Shown one piece after another: positions 1 to 11,595 of a stretch of DNA of 64,000 bases (positions within the stretch are counted from its first letter, which is position 1; every line of letters begins with the position of its first letter). The stretch comes from Durusdinium trenchii (taxonomy: Eukaryota > Sar > Dinophyceae > Suessiales > Symbiodiniaceae). Made by a program: the position numbers and the translations under genes. The stretch is from contig CAXAMN010008557.1 in the NCBI GenBank assembly GCA_963970005.1, positions 716,757 to 780,756 on the forward strand. Direction: 5' to 3'. The notes beneath the pieces are model-generated. The model had not been told where the DNA came from. It ran no database searches and worked only from the letters and a program-made list of their open reading frames with translations.

Positions 1-341
1 CTCCGCGTACTAAAGTTGTACTACAAGGTCGCCAGTTCTCAGCTTCCAGCTCCCCAGATACTCCGCGTACTAAAGTTGTACTACAAGGTCGCCAGTTCTC
101 AGCTTCCAGCTCCACAGATTGCTCCGCACACTAAAGTTGTACTACAAAGTCGCCAGTTCTCAGCTTCCAGCTCCACAGATTGCTCCGCGTACTAAAGTTG
201 TACTACAAAGTCGCCAGTTCTCAGCTTCCAGCTCCACAGATTGCTCCGCGTACTAAAGTTGTACTACCAAGTCACCAGTTCTCATCTTCCAGCTCCCCAG
301 ATACTTCGCGTACTAAAGTTGTACTACAAAGTCGCCAGTGC
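1..341. repeat. 60/61-bp satellite, about 5.6 copies
   Basis: Head-to-tail copies of a 60-61 bp unit that begins CTCCGCGTACTAAAGTTGTA. Copies start near 1, 61, 122, 183, 244 and 304 and differ by a few substitutions. The array runs off the left edge, so its true size is unknown. Open frames on both strands here follow the repeat and show no protein features. Confidence 0.93.
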
Positions 342-610
342 TCGCCTGCATTTCGCGCTCGACACGCACGCTCTCCGCAGAGGGTTGCGCGGGCACCGGA
401 CAAATCGCACTCTTTCTGCATTTCACACACTCGACACGCACGATCTCCGCAGAGGGTTGCGCGCGCATGGGACAAATCGCACTCTCGCCTGCATTTCGCG
501 CACTCGACACGCGCGATCTCCGCAGAGGGTTGCGCGCGCATGGGACAAATCGCGCTCTCGCCTGCATTTCGCGCACTCGACACGCACGATCTCCGCAGAG
601 GGTTGTGCGT
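341..610. repeat. 72/73-bp satellite, about 3.7 copies
   Basis: A second tandem array abuts the first. The unit carries CTCCGCAGAGGGTTGCGCG and GGACAAATCGC and is repeated about every 72 bases. The four overlapping open frames on both strands are periodic and are not considered genes. Confidence 0.9.
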
Positions 611-712
611 CAAGTCTCCAAAACGAGCGTTTTGTACGAGACTTCCTCAAAAACTCACACGTCAAAGTCTGCAAAACGAGCGTTTCGTACGAGACTTCCT
701 CCAAAAGTCAAG
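611..712. repeat. 52-bp unit, two copies
   Basis: Two adjacent copies of a roughly 52-bp unit with AAAACGAGCGTTTTGTACGA and CGAGACTTCCTC. It is the third different tandem family in a row. Confidence 0.85.
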
Positions 713-927
713 TGGGAACACCCATCGGAGCACACACATCACGCAGCCCTGCCAAGCAGTTTCGCGAGTCCAACCCCTCCAAATAACGTCCGCTCACACG
801 CCAATCCCAATGGGACAGCGACATTCACCTCTACCACAACTCACAACCTCACGATTCCCTGCGCCTGCCACGAATCTTTCCCCATCCACACGTCTAACGC
901 ACACAAAGTACTGCGCCTGCCACGAAA

Positions 928-1375
928 TGTCACCTCCCTCACACCTCGCAACCTCACGATTCCCTGCGCCTTCCACGAGAATCGCACTTCCACGCCTCAA
1001 ACCCGCACGAAGTCCTACGCCTGCCACGAAAAGTAACAATATCATCTCATGTGAGCTTCCTCACAAAACGCTGCGCCTGTGCAGCGAAATGCATCACGTT
1101 TCTCGCGCGACGTGTCATTGTCATGCAAATCACAATGGAATAGCGGTGGAAATTGACACGTGACACCTCTATGCAAAGTCACTTGCAAAAGCCTCCCCCA
1201 ATAGCAGCAAATTTAAGACGCGACGACGACGACAGACGACGACAGACGACGAGAGACGACGACAAACGACGACAGACGACGACACGACGCAGGCCATGCA
1301 AACACAGCTCCAACCCCCAGACCCCCAACTATAAACGGGAACCCTTCGCTACGCATTCGGGAAAAACCTTATCTC
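928..1375. repeat. Left copy of a diverged direct repeat flanking an AT-rich block
   Basis: This segment and 3348-3790 share the blocks GAAATGTCACCTC, CACACCTCGCAACCT, ACGATTCCCTGCGCC and CACGAAAAGT, and both end with a CCCCCAACTATAAAC-like block followed by CGCATTCGGGAAAAA. They are in the same orientation and about 2.4 kb apart. It could be a segmental duplication or remnants of long terminal repeats. It includes a CGACGACAGA-type minisatellite at 1219-1290. Confidence 0.7.
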
Positions 1376-3347
1376 ATTACTTCTAATAAAGGATAATTAT
1401 AACCCCTTCGACTATCTAACCAATAAACCACAATAAATATTTTCAACCACAAAATTATCACACATATTATTTATTATAAAAGAAAATCGTGTATTATATT
1501 AATTTAGAAATATAATCCTTTTAAATATTTAACTAAAAACATATTTATAATATAAAATATTTAATTCATGCACTTCCGGCCTAAATAACACAAGCCCGTG
1601 TTGGGCTGTGCAATTAAAGCCATAAAAATTTCAAATGCTACGATTACGAAAATATTATATTAAAAACATATTATTCAAAAATAACCTTTATGAGAAATTC
1701 AAATTAATAAATGAAAAACCTATATTAAAAAAAAGATCGTAACCAATAAATCCGAAAGATTTTACGAATTACGTAATTACTCAATTAACCGGTGCCACCA
1801 AAACCTCAAATTATTTTAAAATATTAATCAAAATAAACAAACAATACGTCGAATAAAATCCACAATAAAAAATATAAGAATTCCTCTTCCATCATCTATT
1901 ATCCATAAAATACCACAACTCAAAAATATATATTAATAATAGCCAATAATAAACGCCTAATCAAAACAACACAAAAAAAACAATAATACGTTACGACTTC
2001 CATACCATTTAAGAAACAAAATTAATAATAACCATCCATAAAAATTTCAATGCAAAATAAAACAATATTAACCAATAATATATATACAAATGCATAAAAA
2101 ACAATTCAATATATAAATATATTTATATCCTTACCATATTCCGATAATTAATAATTGCCAAATCATAATAATAATATTCCAATAACGAACCGCATTTTTA
2201 AAATAAATAATTTACCAATATATCACCCTCCGCAAATTAAATTATTAATTTTACAATTTTATAAGCCACCACCTAAAATTATTACGTAAATCGGAATATC
2301 AAATTTTCAAATCGCATAAATATATGTCCATTCCTCTTCCAAGCAAAAAAAATCTATCCTTTTCCCCCGTAATTTTTCGCTACTAATTAAGAAAGGAGGG
2401 GGGTAAACGAAAAGTAGCAGAGAATCAGGCGTAATCCGGGAGGAGGTGAAAGGCCCCCCACTAATTTGAAGAGAAATAATTAAGCGTGATGATCCACAGC
2501 CGCGGCAAAGTCTAAGGCCACGCTTAAAGATAAAAAGAGCTAAAAACACTAATATTTACGGTATTTTGGAGCCGTCGATCCAGAGGTGTACCGCGATTAT
2601 GTGCTAGAAAAGCGCTAAAAACCGTTTAAATACCGGGGTTTTCTACCGAGAAAGTGCTAATCGAGATGCATCAAAAACCATCGTTTTTTGCGGTGTTTTT
2701 TTTGCCGGACAACCGCAAAAAATGCTATAAATTCCATGATTTTTAGTCACTATTAAAGATTAGAAGAGCTAAAAATACTAGTATTTACAATATTTTCGAA
2801 CCATTAATTCCGAAGCGCGCCAGGATAGACTTAAAAAAGGGAAGGGGGGCGAAGACCCCCCCCCTCCCCTCCCCCGGCCAACAAACGAACATATCGAGAA
2901 CCATTTCTCAATAAAATAAATTCGAGCTCTAGGTATAATACATTTTTGCTAAAACAAAAGGAAAATTCAAATAATATAACCACGACCTTTCGTAAAAAAC
3001 AACGGACATAACATCCATTCTTAAACAAACAATTCCAATCCAAATCAACATATATATTCAAAAATAAACATAGAATATTAATTTTTTAAATCATTTCTTT
3101 TATCTAATATTCCAATTCCTTCGAAAAAATATAAATCGATAAAAATTATCACCTTTTCGATTTAATCCAATATAATATATAATACGAATCAATCAAAAAA
3201 ATCATTTCCAAATCTTTTTCCATACTACTCATTGGCATATCAATCTCCAATACAATAAATTTCTAAATACATTAAAATTCATAATTTTTCAAACTAGATA
3301 TATTAATTGCTAGTATATTTCCGTCAATCAATAGATCTTATTAATAC
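1376..3347. other. AT-rich block without genes
   Basis: About 2 kb of strongly AT-rich sequence, in sharp contrast with the rest of the window. No credible coding frame is present; the few open frames are short and composed of AT-biased codons. It contains one copy of the inverted-repeat-ended family at 2407-2993, in which the family sequence has been pushed toward A and T. Confidence 0.75.
2407..2993. mobile_element. TIR-ended repeat family, copy A (AT-decayed)
   Basis: Begins ACGAAAAGTAGC and ends ACGACCTTTCGT, forming imperfect terminal inverted repeats. It matches 26201-26845 over most of its length: the start, an internal block with CATCGTTTTTTGC and GCCGGACA, the GCGCGCCAGG block, a G-run facing a C-run, TTTTTGCTAAA and the CCTTTCGT end. 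There is no coding capacity. Homology extends about 20 bases to the left of the inverted repeat in all three copies, so the exact end is uncertain. Confidence 0.65.
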
Positions 3348-3790
3348 GAAATGTCACCTCTGCCACACCTCGCAACCTTACGATTCCCTGCGCCTGCCAC
3401 GAAAATCGTACTTCCACGAGTCAAAATATGCACAAAGTACTGCGCATGCCACGAAAAGTGATAATATCATATCATTTTAGCTTCAACAAAACTTGCGCCG
3501 CTCCAAACGCCAATCCCAAATGTAACTACGCAGAAAACTGCGGATCTCACCAATCGCTACGCCTGCGCAGTGATTTCATCCTAATTTCATCCTCCCACAT
3601 CCAACGCCCCAAAACCACGTCATATGCGACGAATCTAACGGTGACCCGGCATCGACGAACTTCTCCAAAAGAATCGCCCAATGGGGACAAATTACGGACC
3701 CCACGACGACACAGAGCACGCGAGGCGAACACAGTCCAACCCCCCACACCCCCACTATAAACCCTTCGCTTCGCATTCGGGAAAAAACGG
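3348..3790. repeat. Right copy of the diverged direct repeat
   Basis: Partner of 928-1375, in direct orientation, with the same order of conserved blocks. The start (AAATGTCACCTC) and end (CGCATTCGGGAAAAA) correspond. The middle carries an insertion relative to the left copy. Confidence 0.68.
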
Positions 3791-4099
3791 CAACGGAACG
3801 ACAAAATGAATGCAAAAGAGGAAAAAAAACCGATAGCAAAAAAACAAGGTAGCGACGTCATTAATGACCCCGCTATTTTTTTGCATTCCAAACATGAAAA
3901 TTCCACGAAAACACACGAAAACGATGTTTTCAGTGGTTTGCGAACTGCGTTTCGACTGTTATTTGCAGGAGGAAGAACAATTTTGTCAGAATTCTATTCT
4001 GTATATAAAATATTATAAAATGCTTCGGTCCTAAAAACAAAATTGGTCACCAATATGTGCGCAAGAAAACATGTGTGTGCAACACAGCACGCTTTGTGT

Positions 4100-4395
4100 A
4101 TACATGGTGTGCAGAGCACAGAAAAGCTTTTCCTTTGTACGGGTGCGCAATTTGAACCGAACGTTCGCACCCCAACTCACCCCACCCCTCCCCACTCTCA
4201 GCCACTCGTATTGTGTGCGTAGCGTAGAAAGGTTTCGGCTGTATGGGTATGGGTATGCAATTTGAACCGAACGTTAACATCCCACCCCACCCCACTCTCA
4301 ATCACTCGTATTGTGTGCGTAGCGTAGAAAGGTTTCAGCTGTATGGGTGTGCAATTTGAACCGAACGTTAACATCCCACCCCTCCCCACCCCATG
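4100..4395. repeat. Tandem repeat of about 110 bp, 2.3 copies
   Basis: Repeats of a unit containing GCAATTTGAACCGAACGTT, a CCCACCCC-rich tract and CACTCGTATTGTGTGCGTAG. Copies begin near 4140, 4250 and 4345. Both strands are open through it, but this is periodicity rather than coding. Confidence 0.85.
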
Positions 4396-4999
4396 TGCTT
4401 TGTAGTGTCCTAGGTCCCCTAGGCGTGTCTACGCTATACGCATCTATACGTGTGTAGCACCTGCTGTCCGCGCATAGTTCATAGTTCCGTATCTAGACTC
4501 TTCGTACAGCTTTCAGCTTAATTCATTCCTTCACTTCTGGCTCAAGATTGAAGCCCGCGCATACTGTACTGCGCGCCATAGAAAAGTGAGCTCGCTGACA
4601 CTCGCATACGACTCCGCATCGCATTCGGGCATACTTGGTGTATTCGATCAGGTCCTTTGTTGCTAGGTTACTTCACTGCCACTTTGGGGAACTTACCCCT
4701 CACCCCCCCACCCACCCCACATGCTATGATGCGCTTGACGGACACGAATGCCAAAAAAAATATGTAAATACCACACGAAACTACAAAGTGCCGCAAATAC
4801 CGCACGAAATCGTGTGCGAAAACAAGATCTAAAGACCGGCCAACAACCGCGACCAAGTTTGACTACGCACCAAAAAAACAAGAGAATAACAAGCGAACAA
4901 AAAGAACATAACAGGAAGACAATGACAACGCCCGAACAAAGCATTCACCGGCCAGAAACTGTGGCCAGCTTCTTTTTTCCTGAAAGAGAATCCGAACAA

Positions 5000-7900
5000 T
5001 CAAATTGTTTGGAGAAAAACCATTATATATACATATATATATATTAAATATGAATCATTTAATACTTCTTCTATATTTGCATTTATATATACCTGTTTCT
5101 TTGCCAAATATTTTTTGTCCAAATTCCTTAGGAAATAGTTTTTGGCTTGATCTAAGTAATACCGTGCAATTTCAAAAGCTCTTCCCTTAATACATGTTGA
5201 AATCGTTGCGTCAAATTCAGGAAGAAGCAGCTCAGCTGAAGTATCCAAAGGTCGGATCTTTTGCAGCAAAACCAAAGCGGTTGACCAAGAAAGCCCAGTG
5301 CAGCAACACCTGATCCCTGCGGCAATCGGTGCAATTGTTGTCTCCAATGTAGTGCCAGCCTCGGGAGCTTCATCGCACAGTATTTGTAGGCAAAGCTGCC
5401 AAGCCAGGCTGGCTCTGTGGGAAAATGTTGGATTCGACATTTTGGCCACCAAGCTGGTAAGGTGAACTGTATAAGTCGTCTCAGTCCACCGCAAGCTCCG
5501 CTCCACAATCTGAGCAAGGATGGCCACACCCAATGGCCAGTGCTCCGTAAACGCACTCACCCTTGCAATTGCATTGTGAGTGACAGTGTCAGCCCTCAGG
5601 GTCCTTGACTGAAGAGAGGTCAAGATCCTGCACGTATCTCTCCACAAAAATGGCTCGTGTCCTCAGCCAAATCGATGTCATGAAACAAGTGCCCCTAGTG
5701 TCTGCATGTGACTAGCCAACCAAATCTCTTGTATGTGTGTCTAACGTGCCAAAAGCGTCCAAAAGGACTTTGGGTTGGCATCAGAAATTGCAGGCACCAA
5801 TCTTTTCCTGACCTTGGACTCTTACAGCAGTTTCACCACTATATACCCAGTTTCGCGGTAGTTTAGCCCAATGCGTGAGCAACAAAGCCGAAAGAAGAAG
5901 AGTTCGGCAAGGTTTATGCACACTGCAGCATTGAGGTTGTGTATGTGAAGCTGAAGCACAATGGCAAGAATCAAGATGTGCAAATAAGAATCTCAAGAGC
6001 AAGAATACTGAAACTGAGGAACCGGCCAGCGGCAACAGCACTGTACATAAAAACATTCTTTTGTATGCCATTCCAGTCCAACTTCTCAAGCTGCTGAGCA
6101 GACAAATTCCATTCCGATGCTTTGCTAAGGCCTTCAATTGCAGCCAGGCAAGCCGTATCGGTACAGAACGCTTGGGGCCGACTGACAAGCATAGCTGAGG
6201 CTCTTTCCCATGCCAAACGCTTTGCCAATGCATCAAGGCAGGCTGCCAGGTTGTACGCATCGCTTGGGACTCTCCGCTGGCTCATCCCAACGAGTGACAT
6301 GACAGAATGCTTCCAATGTTGCTGGTATCCTGATGCTAGCGAAGAGTACGTCACAGGATCTGCTTCAAGGCGTCTGCACAACAAAAGTTGGGGAACATTT
6401 AGTGCTTTTTGCCAAACCCTGCGGAGGCTACTGCTCAGCATATTCCCAAAGGTCAAATCAATCTGAACGTCTTCCACCTCGGCATCCACGAGCAATTGTA
6501 GCAACTGGATCCAGGAAGCAGTTGCACTAGCAGCGGCCCGAAAGGAGCGCGCATCCCGGGCAAGGTGCTCCACAGCCATGTGTTGGAACAAAGACGTGGC
6601 CTCTCATTACACCAATTAAGTCGAATGCTGTATGATCATGATCGCTTACCTCTAATTTCAAGAAGCACCGGTGTCACATCTGTTCACTTTCGCCCTGTGG
6701 AGTCAGAAAATGGGCAGAAAAGTGAGGAGAATGTGGGCAATAATCAATGAAACTTGACCGAGAGAGCGCGCGCGCAAAAAGACATAAACAAATCACAAAC
6801 ATACTCTATATAATGAAAACCCTTGTATGTGCAAGCTATGACATGAATGAAGAGTCCACGGAAGGTGTTTCGATGTGTGTCTCTTGATGTTCTTGGTGTA
6901 ACTTAGCGTCTTTATGCGTCTTTTAATCAATGGACTGCGATTGAGGGGGGTGTTGAGTGGCACTTGAAAAAACCCACAAAGGAGGAACATGGGCGGCTCA
7001 AGATTTTGGCGATATATTAGGTTGGAGGCCATCGCTAGTATCGCCGGAACTCCGTTGATCTCCAATGCTTTCCGGCAGCTTTTGCCAAGGCACAGCTTCT
7101 GTATGCTTCTGTCTTACATGTTGCATCATGTTACCTAGCTGTTTGCCATGTCGGAACCACTGAACTGCCCCTAGCGCTCATACCGTGGAGCTGTTTGTTG
7201 ATAGGGGACCTTCCGATTTCCAGATATCGAGATGAAGGGGATGCAGGAAACTGTGACCCTGAATTCTTGAGGTCGCATCCGGACGTGCGGCACCTGCGTG
7301 CAGGTCATATCCGGGATCACTTGTTGACTGTGGATTTTCGTGCACCGGAGCTGATGATGTGATAGGGCTGTTTTTGGCTGACTTCGGCTTTTTATGTTTG
7401 CCGGGATTGGGTAAACCGATAAACCCATGTTTCTTGTACAAACCTAATGGCTCTCCGCATCCTTGGCGCCGCTTTGCGCGGCTGGATGCAGTGGTGGATG
7501 GTCAGCAGCAAAGCGGGTTTGTGTCTCTCGGGCCAGCACTACGGGGAGGGAGTGTTGCCTGGCGCCGTTGTGTGTTTCCAAATTGTTTTCCAAGCGGGGT
7601 AGGGGTGGTGATGCGTCCCTGCCCAGGCTAGCACTTGGCATCCATCAATTGCGCGAGAGCCTTATGCTTTGTAGCTACTATCCCCTAGGCCCTAGGAAAC
7701 CAAATCAAGACAATGAACCCAAGCAAAAGACTGGTTGAAACAACATGGTGGAGGCTGAAATTCCCTTTAGACCCTGGAGGCCTGCTGCCATTCGACAATG
7801 GCCAGCCCAGTGATGGCAGCATTGAGGCCAGGCACATTGCAGGGCTGCTTCCCTTCACGTCGTGACAAAAGCAGAAGGATTCTCCAAGAATGCCCTTCTG

Positions 7901-8588
7901 CACAGCATTTGATGCATGAGTTTAAAGAAATTGCGTCCGGCATCATCCTTGAATTGCTCATTCGCTCCAAGATGTTTAAGCTGTGCTCCCAGTCCTTCTG
8001 GCCTGCAACCAGCAGGCCTGAATTCCATGATATCACATCCAGTTCCAATCCTCTTGCCAAGGCTGTTTGTAGAAGATGGACTCCAAAGGACCAATGTTTT
8101 TGACAGGCTGCAAGTGCAGTATTCAAGAATATCACCTGGCTTCTGCGCATCTGTTCGGCATCCCCACTTTCCATGCTTGAGGAAGAGCCATTGTCCGTCA
8201 AGAGAGTGTGGCAAAGATGCATGGCTTGAAGCCAAATGCCTTCATGGCCTTCACCTTCAATGTGTCTGGCCAGGGCACCGAGGAGCGCACCGAAGGTAAC
8301 ACATGTTGGTCGGATGAATGAAGCCCTCATAACATTGAGCACCGCAAGGCTGTGCCCCCAGGATCCCTTGCCCAAAGCAGTTAGAGCAGAATTAAACGCA
8401 ACTACATCAGGTCCTGGTTTGAGTCCGTTTTCAGAGCGAGAACTCTTCCGAGCTTCCCAGCGCATACATGCCTGCAAGAGTTCCCATGCTTCCCTCCAGT
8501 CGCTTCTTCTTCCAAGTTCTGCGAGGACATTTGCCAGCCCCCAAAGCTTCCCATTGCGCACTTTGATGCCATGGGCCTCTGGCGTCAT
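5000..8588 (-). CDS. Pentatricopeptide-repeat (PPR) protein, exon-split
   Basis: Probable RNA-binding PPR protein; in eukaryotes this family mostly acts in organelle RNA processing. Three long open segments read in order on the minus strand: about 8588-7790, 6591-6027 and 5647-5130. Degenerate 35-residue helical repeats are visible: DVVAFNSALTALGKG, VIFLNTALAACQKHW, DVISWNSGLLVAGQKDWEHS, PDAISLNSCIKC, DPVTYSSLASGYQ and ADTVTHNAIARV. The first segment seems to end at a GC donor after EWQQ and the second at one after YSAVAA. Exact junctions, the true start and the C-terminus are not resolved: the frame at 5130-5000 runs into an AT tract and is probably intron or 3' sequence. Codon positions 8606-8932 may add an upstream exon. 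No organelle-targeting signal could be assigned without the start. The family call is firm, the gene model is not. Confidence 0.7.
6592..7766 (-). other. Putative intron of the PPR gene
   Basis: Lies between two PPR-coding segments on the minus strand. It contains no credible frame. One unit of the 21-bp GGTTGGAGGCCATCGCTA minisatellite occurs near 7020, and the tract GAGAGCGCGCGCGC near 6762. Confidence 0.45.
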
Positions 8589-8939
8589 TCCTCATCCGCA
8601 TTGTGCTAGTAGCTCCTTCTCGCAAGCAAAGCCTCTTTTGATAGGCCTCGCAAGGTTGGCATGGCACTTGAGCTGGACCAAATACTCTGACTATAGCATA
8701 CTACGCAAACAGTATGTACAATGTAGCAGGTGAACATGGAATTCCTTTGTGCCATGAGAGTCATGCAGCACGCACAATCACTGGACCCCACTCTGCGTAC
8801 AACATCGCTCGAGCCGCTTGATAGTACATGATGGCTGAATAACTTGAGCACAGCAGCAAAGCAAGCTGCCCGCTTGTGGCTGACTCGCTCAACCTCTAAC
8901 ATGGCCAAACTTGTGCTGAGCAACGGGGCCACCGAAAAG

Positions 8940-11590
8940 AAAATAAATCTTTTCCTGTGTCATGGAGCTCAGCTCTCAGCTGGAAAATACAGGCAAAGGC
9001 CCGCTAAGACAATCTGAGCCTATGGTCAGGACAGCCTCCAAGCCAAAACATCTTCGAACAGTGCCCAATCCCACAAACTGTTGAATGCACATGCAGGCCT
9101 TGAAAACAAACTTAAGCAAAGGAGCTTTGGCCACCTCAACACTCATGCAATCACTCTTCCAGCTTTCCTTGCTGATCTGAAATTTATCTCGTTTGTTTGG
9201 GGGATATCATGTCTCTGGTTGCCCCTCTTGCTCACACCAACGGCTGCCCAACAAAGCTTGGAGCGCAGGCGGGATGCAGTTCCAGCATGGCGACGGGCCA
9301 AACGCTCAAAGAAATCCAGCAGCCTGACCAGAGCGTTCAGCAATATCGACAACAATCTTTAAGTTCGAGATCAGTGTCAAGGTTGGGCCGTCATCACGCT
9401 TCTACCAACCGGGACTGGACAAAATACTCAAATAGTGCATCGTGCCTATTCCAGGCACAAAGGTCCATTTCAGATACAAAAAAACTATGCGAGTCTTCTG
9501 TGGAAGTTTGGCGGGCTTCACACATTTGATATACACTTATCATCTTTGTACGCAGGTTCTGGTTTGCTCAAATCCTTTGTTAACTTTCCTCTGCCTCGAG
9601 CGCCCCTCAAAATCTATTCTGCCCCGTGCATCCTGACCGGGCAGCCAAGAGCTATGGTCAGATCTGTGGAATGAAAGCGGAATGGCTTTGTGTCTTTGCT
9701 CTGTGAAAGGCCAAAGCTGAACAAAGTCCTTGGCTGCTCTATCCATTGCTTCATGGCCTGTAAGGGAGCTGCGCAGTCAAGATTTCAGTGTTGTGGTCCC
9801 GAGGACTATAAACTTGTTACCTTTTGCTGAAAGCATTGTGTGGGCTATGGTGGATTTAGACTTGAGGCCAAAGTCGGCGGAAAAAACCTAGGAAAAACTA
9901 GGAAAGTAGGGGTGCAGGGTTGGAGCTTGTGATGGAAAATTGTGAACAGCCCAACGAAAATCATACCACTTGTCTTTCCAGAAGGGTACGGGCTTTGTGT
10001 GGACAAAAAGCATATAGGAACGTGGGGGTGTGAACTGTTACAGTAACTCCTACAATTCCAATTTTCTGACCGCGGGCAACCGTTGAGTTGGGGTCCTTTT
10101 GGGTGGCTCTTCCATGACCAAGTGATCAGACCAGCGATGAGAGGCCCATGGTGACTCAATCATCTCAATACTTCAGATTCTTAACTAAACCATGCTAAAC
10201 CTGCAAGCTGGCTGATACTGCAAGTTGCTGCACTAGACCTGCGAGCCTTGGTCAGAAATGGCCCGAATGGAAAACCTGACGCACCAAAAACATGAATACA
10301 CTGCAAGTAACGTATGAAATGATTATATTGCATGTGGCAGGCTTGCCTGATTGGAATTTCTTTCTTCACCTCCTCCTCAGTCTTTTGGGCCTTCTTTGTC
10401 CCATCATCTTCCCTAGGCGACTTTGGTGCTCGAGGCGGTGCTCGAGCGTAGCCCCGTCCAGCCAAGGTTCCGAGGATTTGGATCGCTCTTTTCCGGCATT
10501 CGCACGGTGACGATGAAGTCAGGCGGCAAAGGCCTGGTAAAAGACTGTGCAAGCCGTCCTTTTTGAGCTCTTCAACACGAGTGGTCCCAAATAGATAGAA
10601 ATGGACAATTGCTTTTGGTGTGGAGGCCGTTGCTGCTAGGGTGGAGGCCATTGCTCTTAGGGTGGAGGCGATTCCTACTAAGGTGGAGGCCATTGCTCTT
10701 AGGGTGGAGGTCATCGCTACTAGGGAAGATGAAAAGAAACAATTGCTTTTCTGTCCCGATCTTGGCTAGGCGAGAGTAGCTCTCCAGGTGGCCGGCCCAG
10801 GAAATCCATCTGGGCCATATTGAGCTAGGCTCTTCTGCGCTTCAGAGACCTGCAAGTTGTCACAAAGACCCGAACAGCACCCCCAAATGGGAAGACGATT
10901 CTAGGGCTTGCGGCCACTCGAGCATCAATGCATTCTCCGAAAGGAGGCCTGAGCTTCCCCAAACACGGCTTATTAATTTGAAGAATCAAATGCCGTTCGC
11001 TGGCTTCCCTGGGGCATCCAGCCAAAGCTGACAGCTGGCACCAGAACGCCAAAGGCCAGCAGCCACCTCATGTTTCAGCTTGGTGCCCGATGTGTGTTTT
11101 GCTGTGGCAATAGGTGTTCTAGGGCACTCACATGAATGGCCTAGCAAAGGCGAACAGCAAGAGGTCATTTGAACTACTTGATGTTTCCACTCGAAGTCAA
11201 TTGCAAGCAGTGTACTGTGACGCCTCAAGATGCCATGATTCACCGGTCTCACCACTGGACCTGGCTAAAACAATCTCAGAACACTGGTTGAAGCACTGCG
11301 CCTGACATTCTCATGTCTGACACCTCTCTTCTCGCGCAGCCGGCCCCAAAAGCACAGTTGGCCAACCTGCATGCAGTGTCATGCAGTGAAAACTCTAAAT
11401 CTGCCACTTGAGATCCAAGCATGAAGCAAATTGCCGCCACCAGGGTACAGAAGCCTAAGGAATGCCACGTGCAACTTTCCCATTTCCCAACTGCCAAAGA
11501 AGAGGTGCCCCTTGTGATGATTTGATCTTCTATGTTCATCTTCGCCTCTCTTGACATCAAATTACTTTTTCCGCTCCATCTGAGCTGGCG
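8940..11590. other. Unannotated stretch with scattered exon-like frames
   Basis: No recognised gene. Short minus-strand frames at 9143-9355, 10825-11052 and 10986-11255 have exon-like composition but no identifiable domain. The only clear structure is the 21-bp minisatellite at 10615-10727. Confidence 0.4.
10615..10727. repeat. 21-bp minisatellite, about 5 units
   Basis: Repeats of GGTGGAGGCCATTGCTCTTA-like 21-mers. Because 21 is a multiple of three, one frame stays open and encodes a seven-residue repeat. Related units occur at 7018-7040 and 58603-58660. Confidence 0.85.
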
Positions 11591-11595
11591 CTGGC

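Noticed and set aside
180..1163. Plus-strand frame of 327 codons at the left end
   Set aside because: It runs through three different tandem arrays; length and composition are explained by repeat periodicity, and other frames on both strands are equally open.
4522..4543. Possible relict dinoflagellate spliced leader (ends TCTGGCTCAAG)
   Set aside because: Only the last nine or so bases match the leader consensus as I know it; the upstream half does not, so chance is likely.
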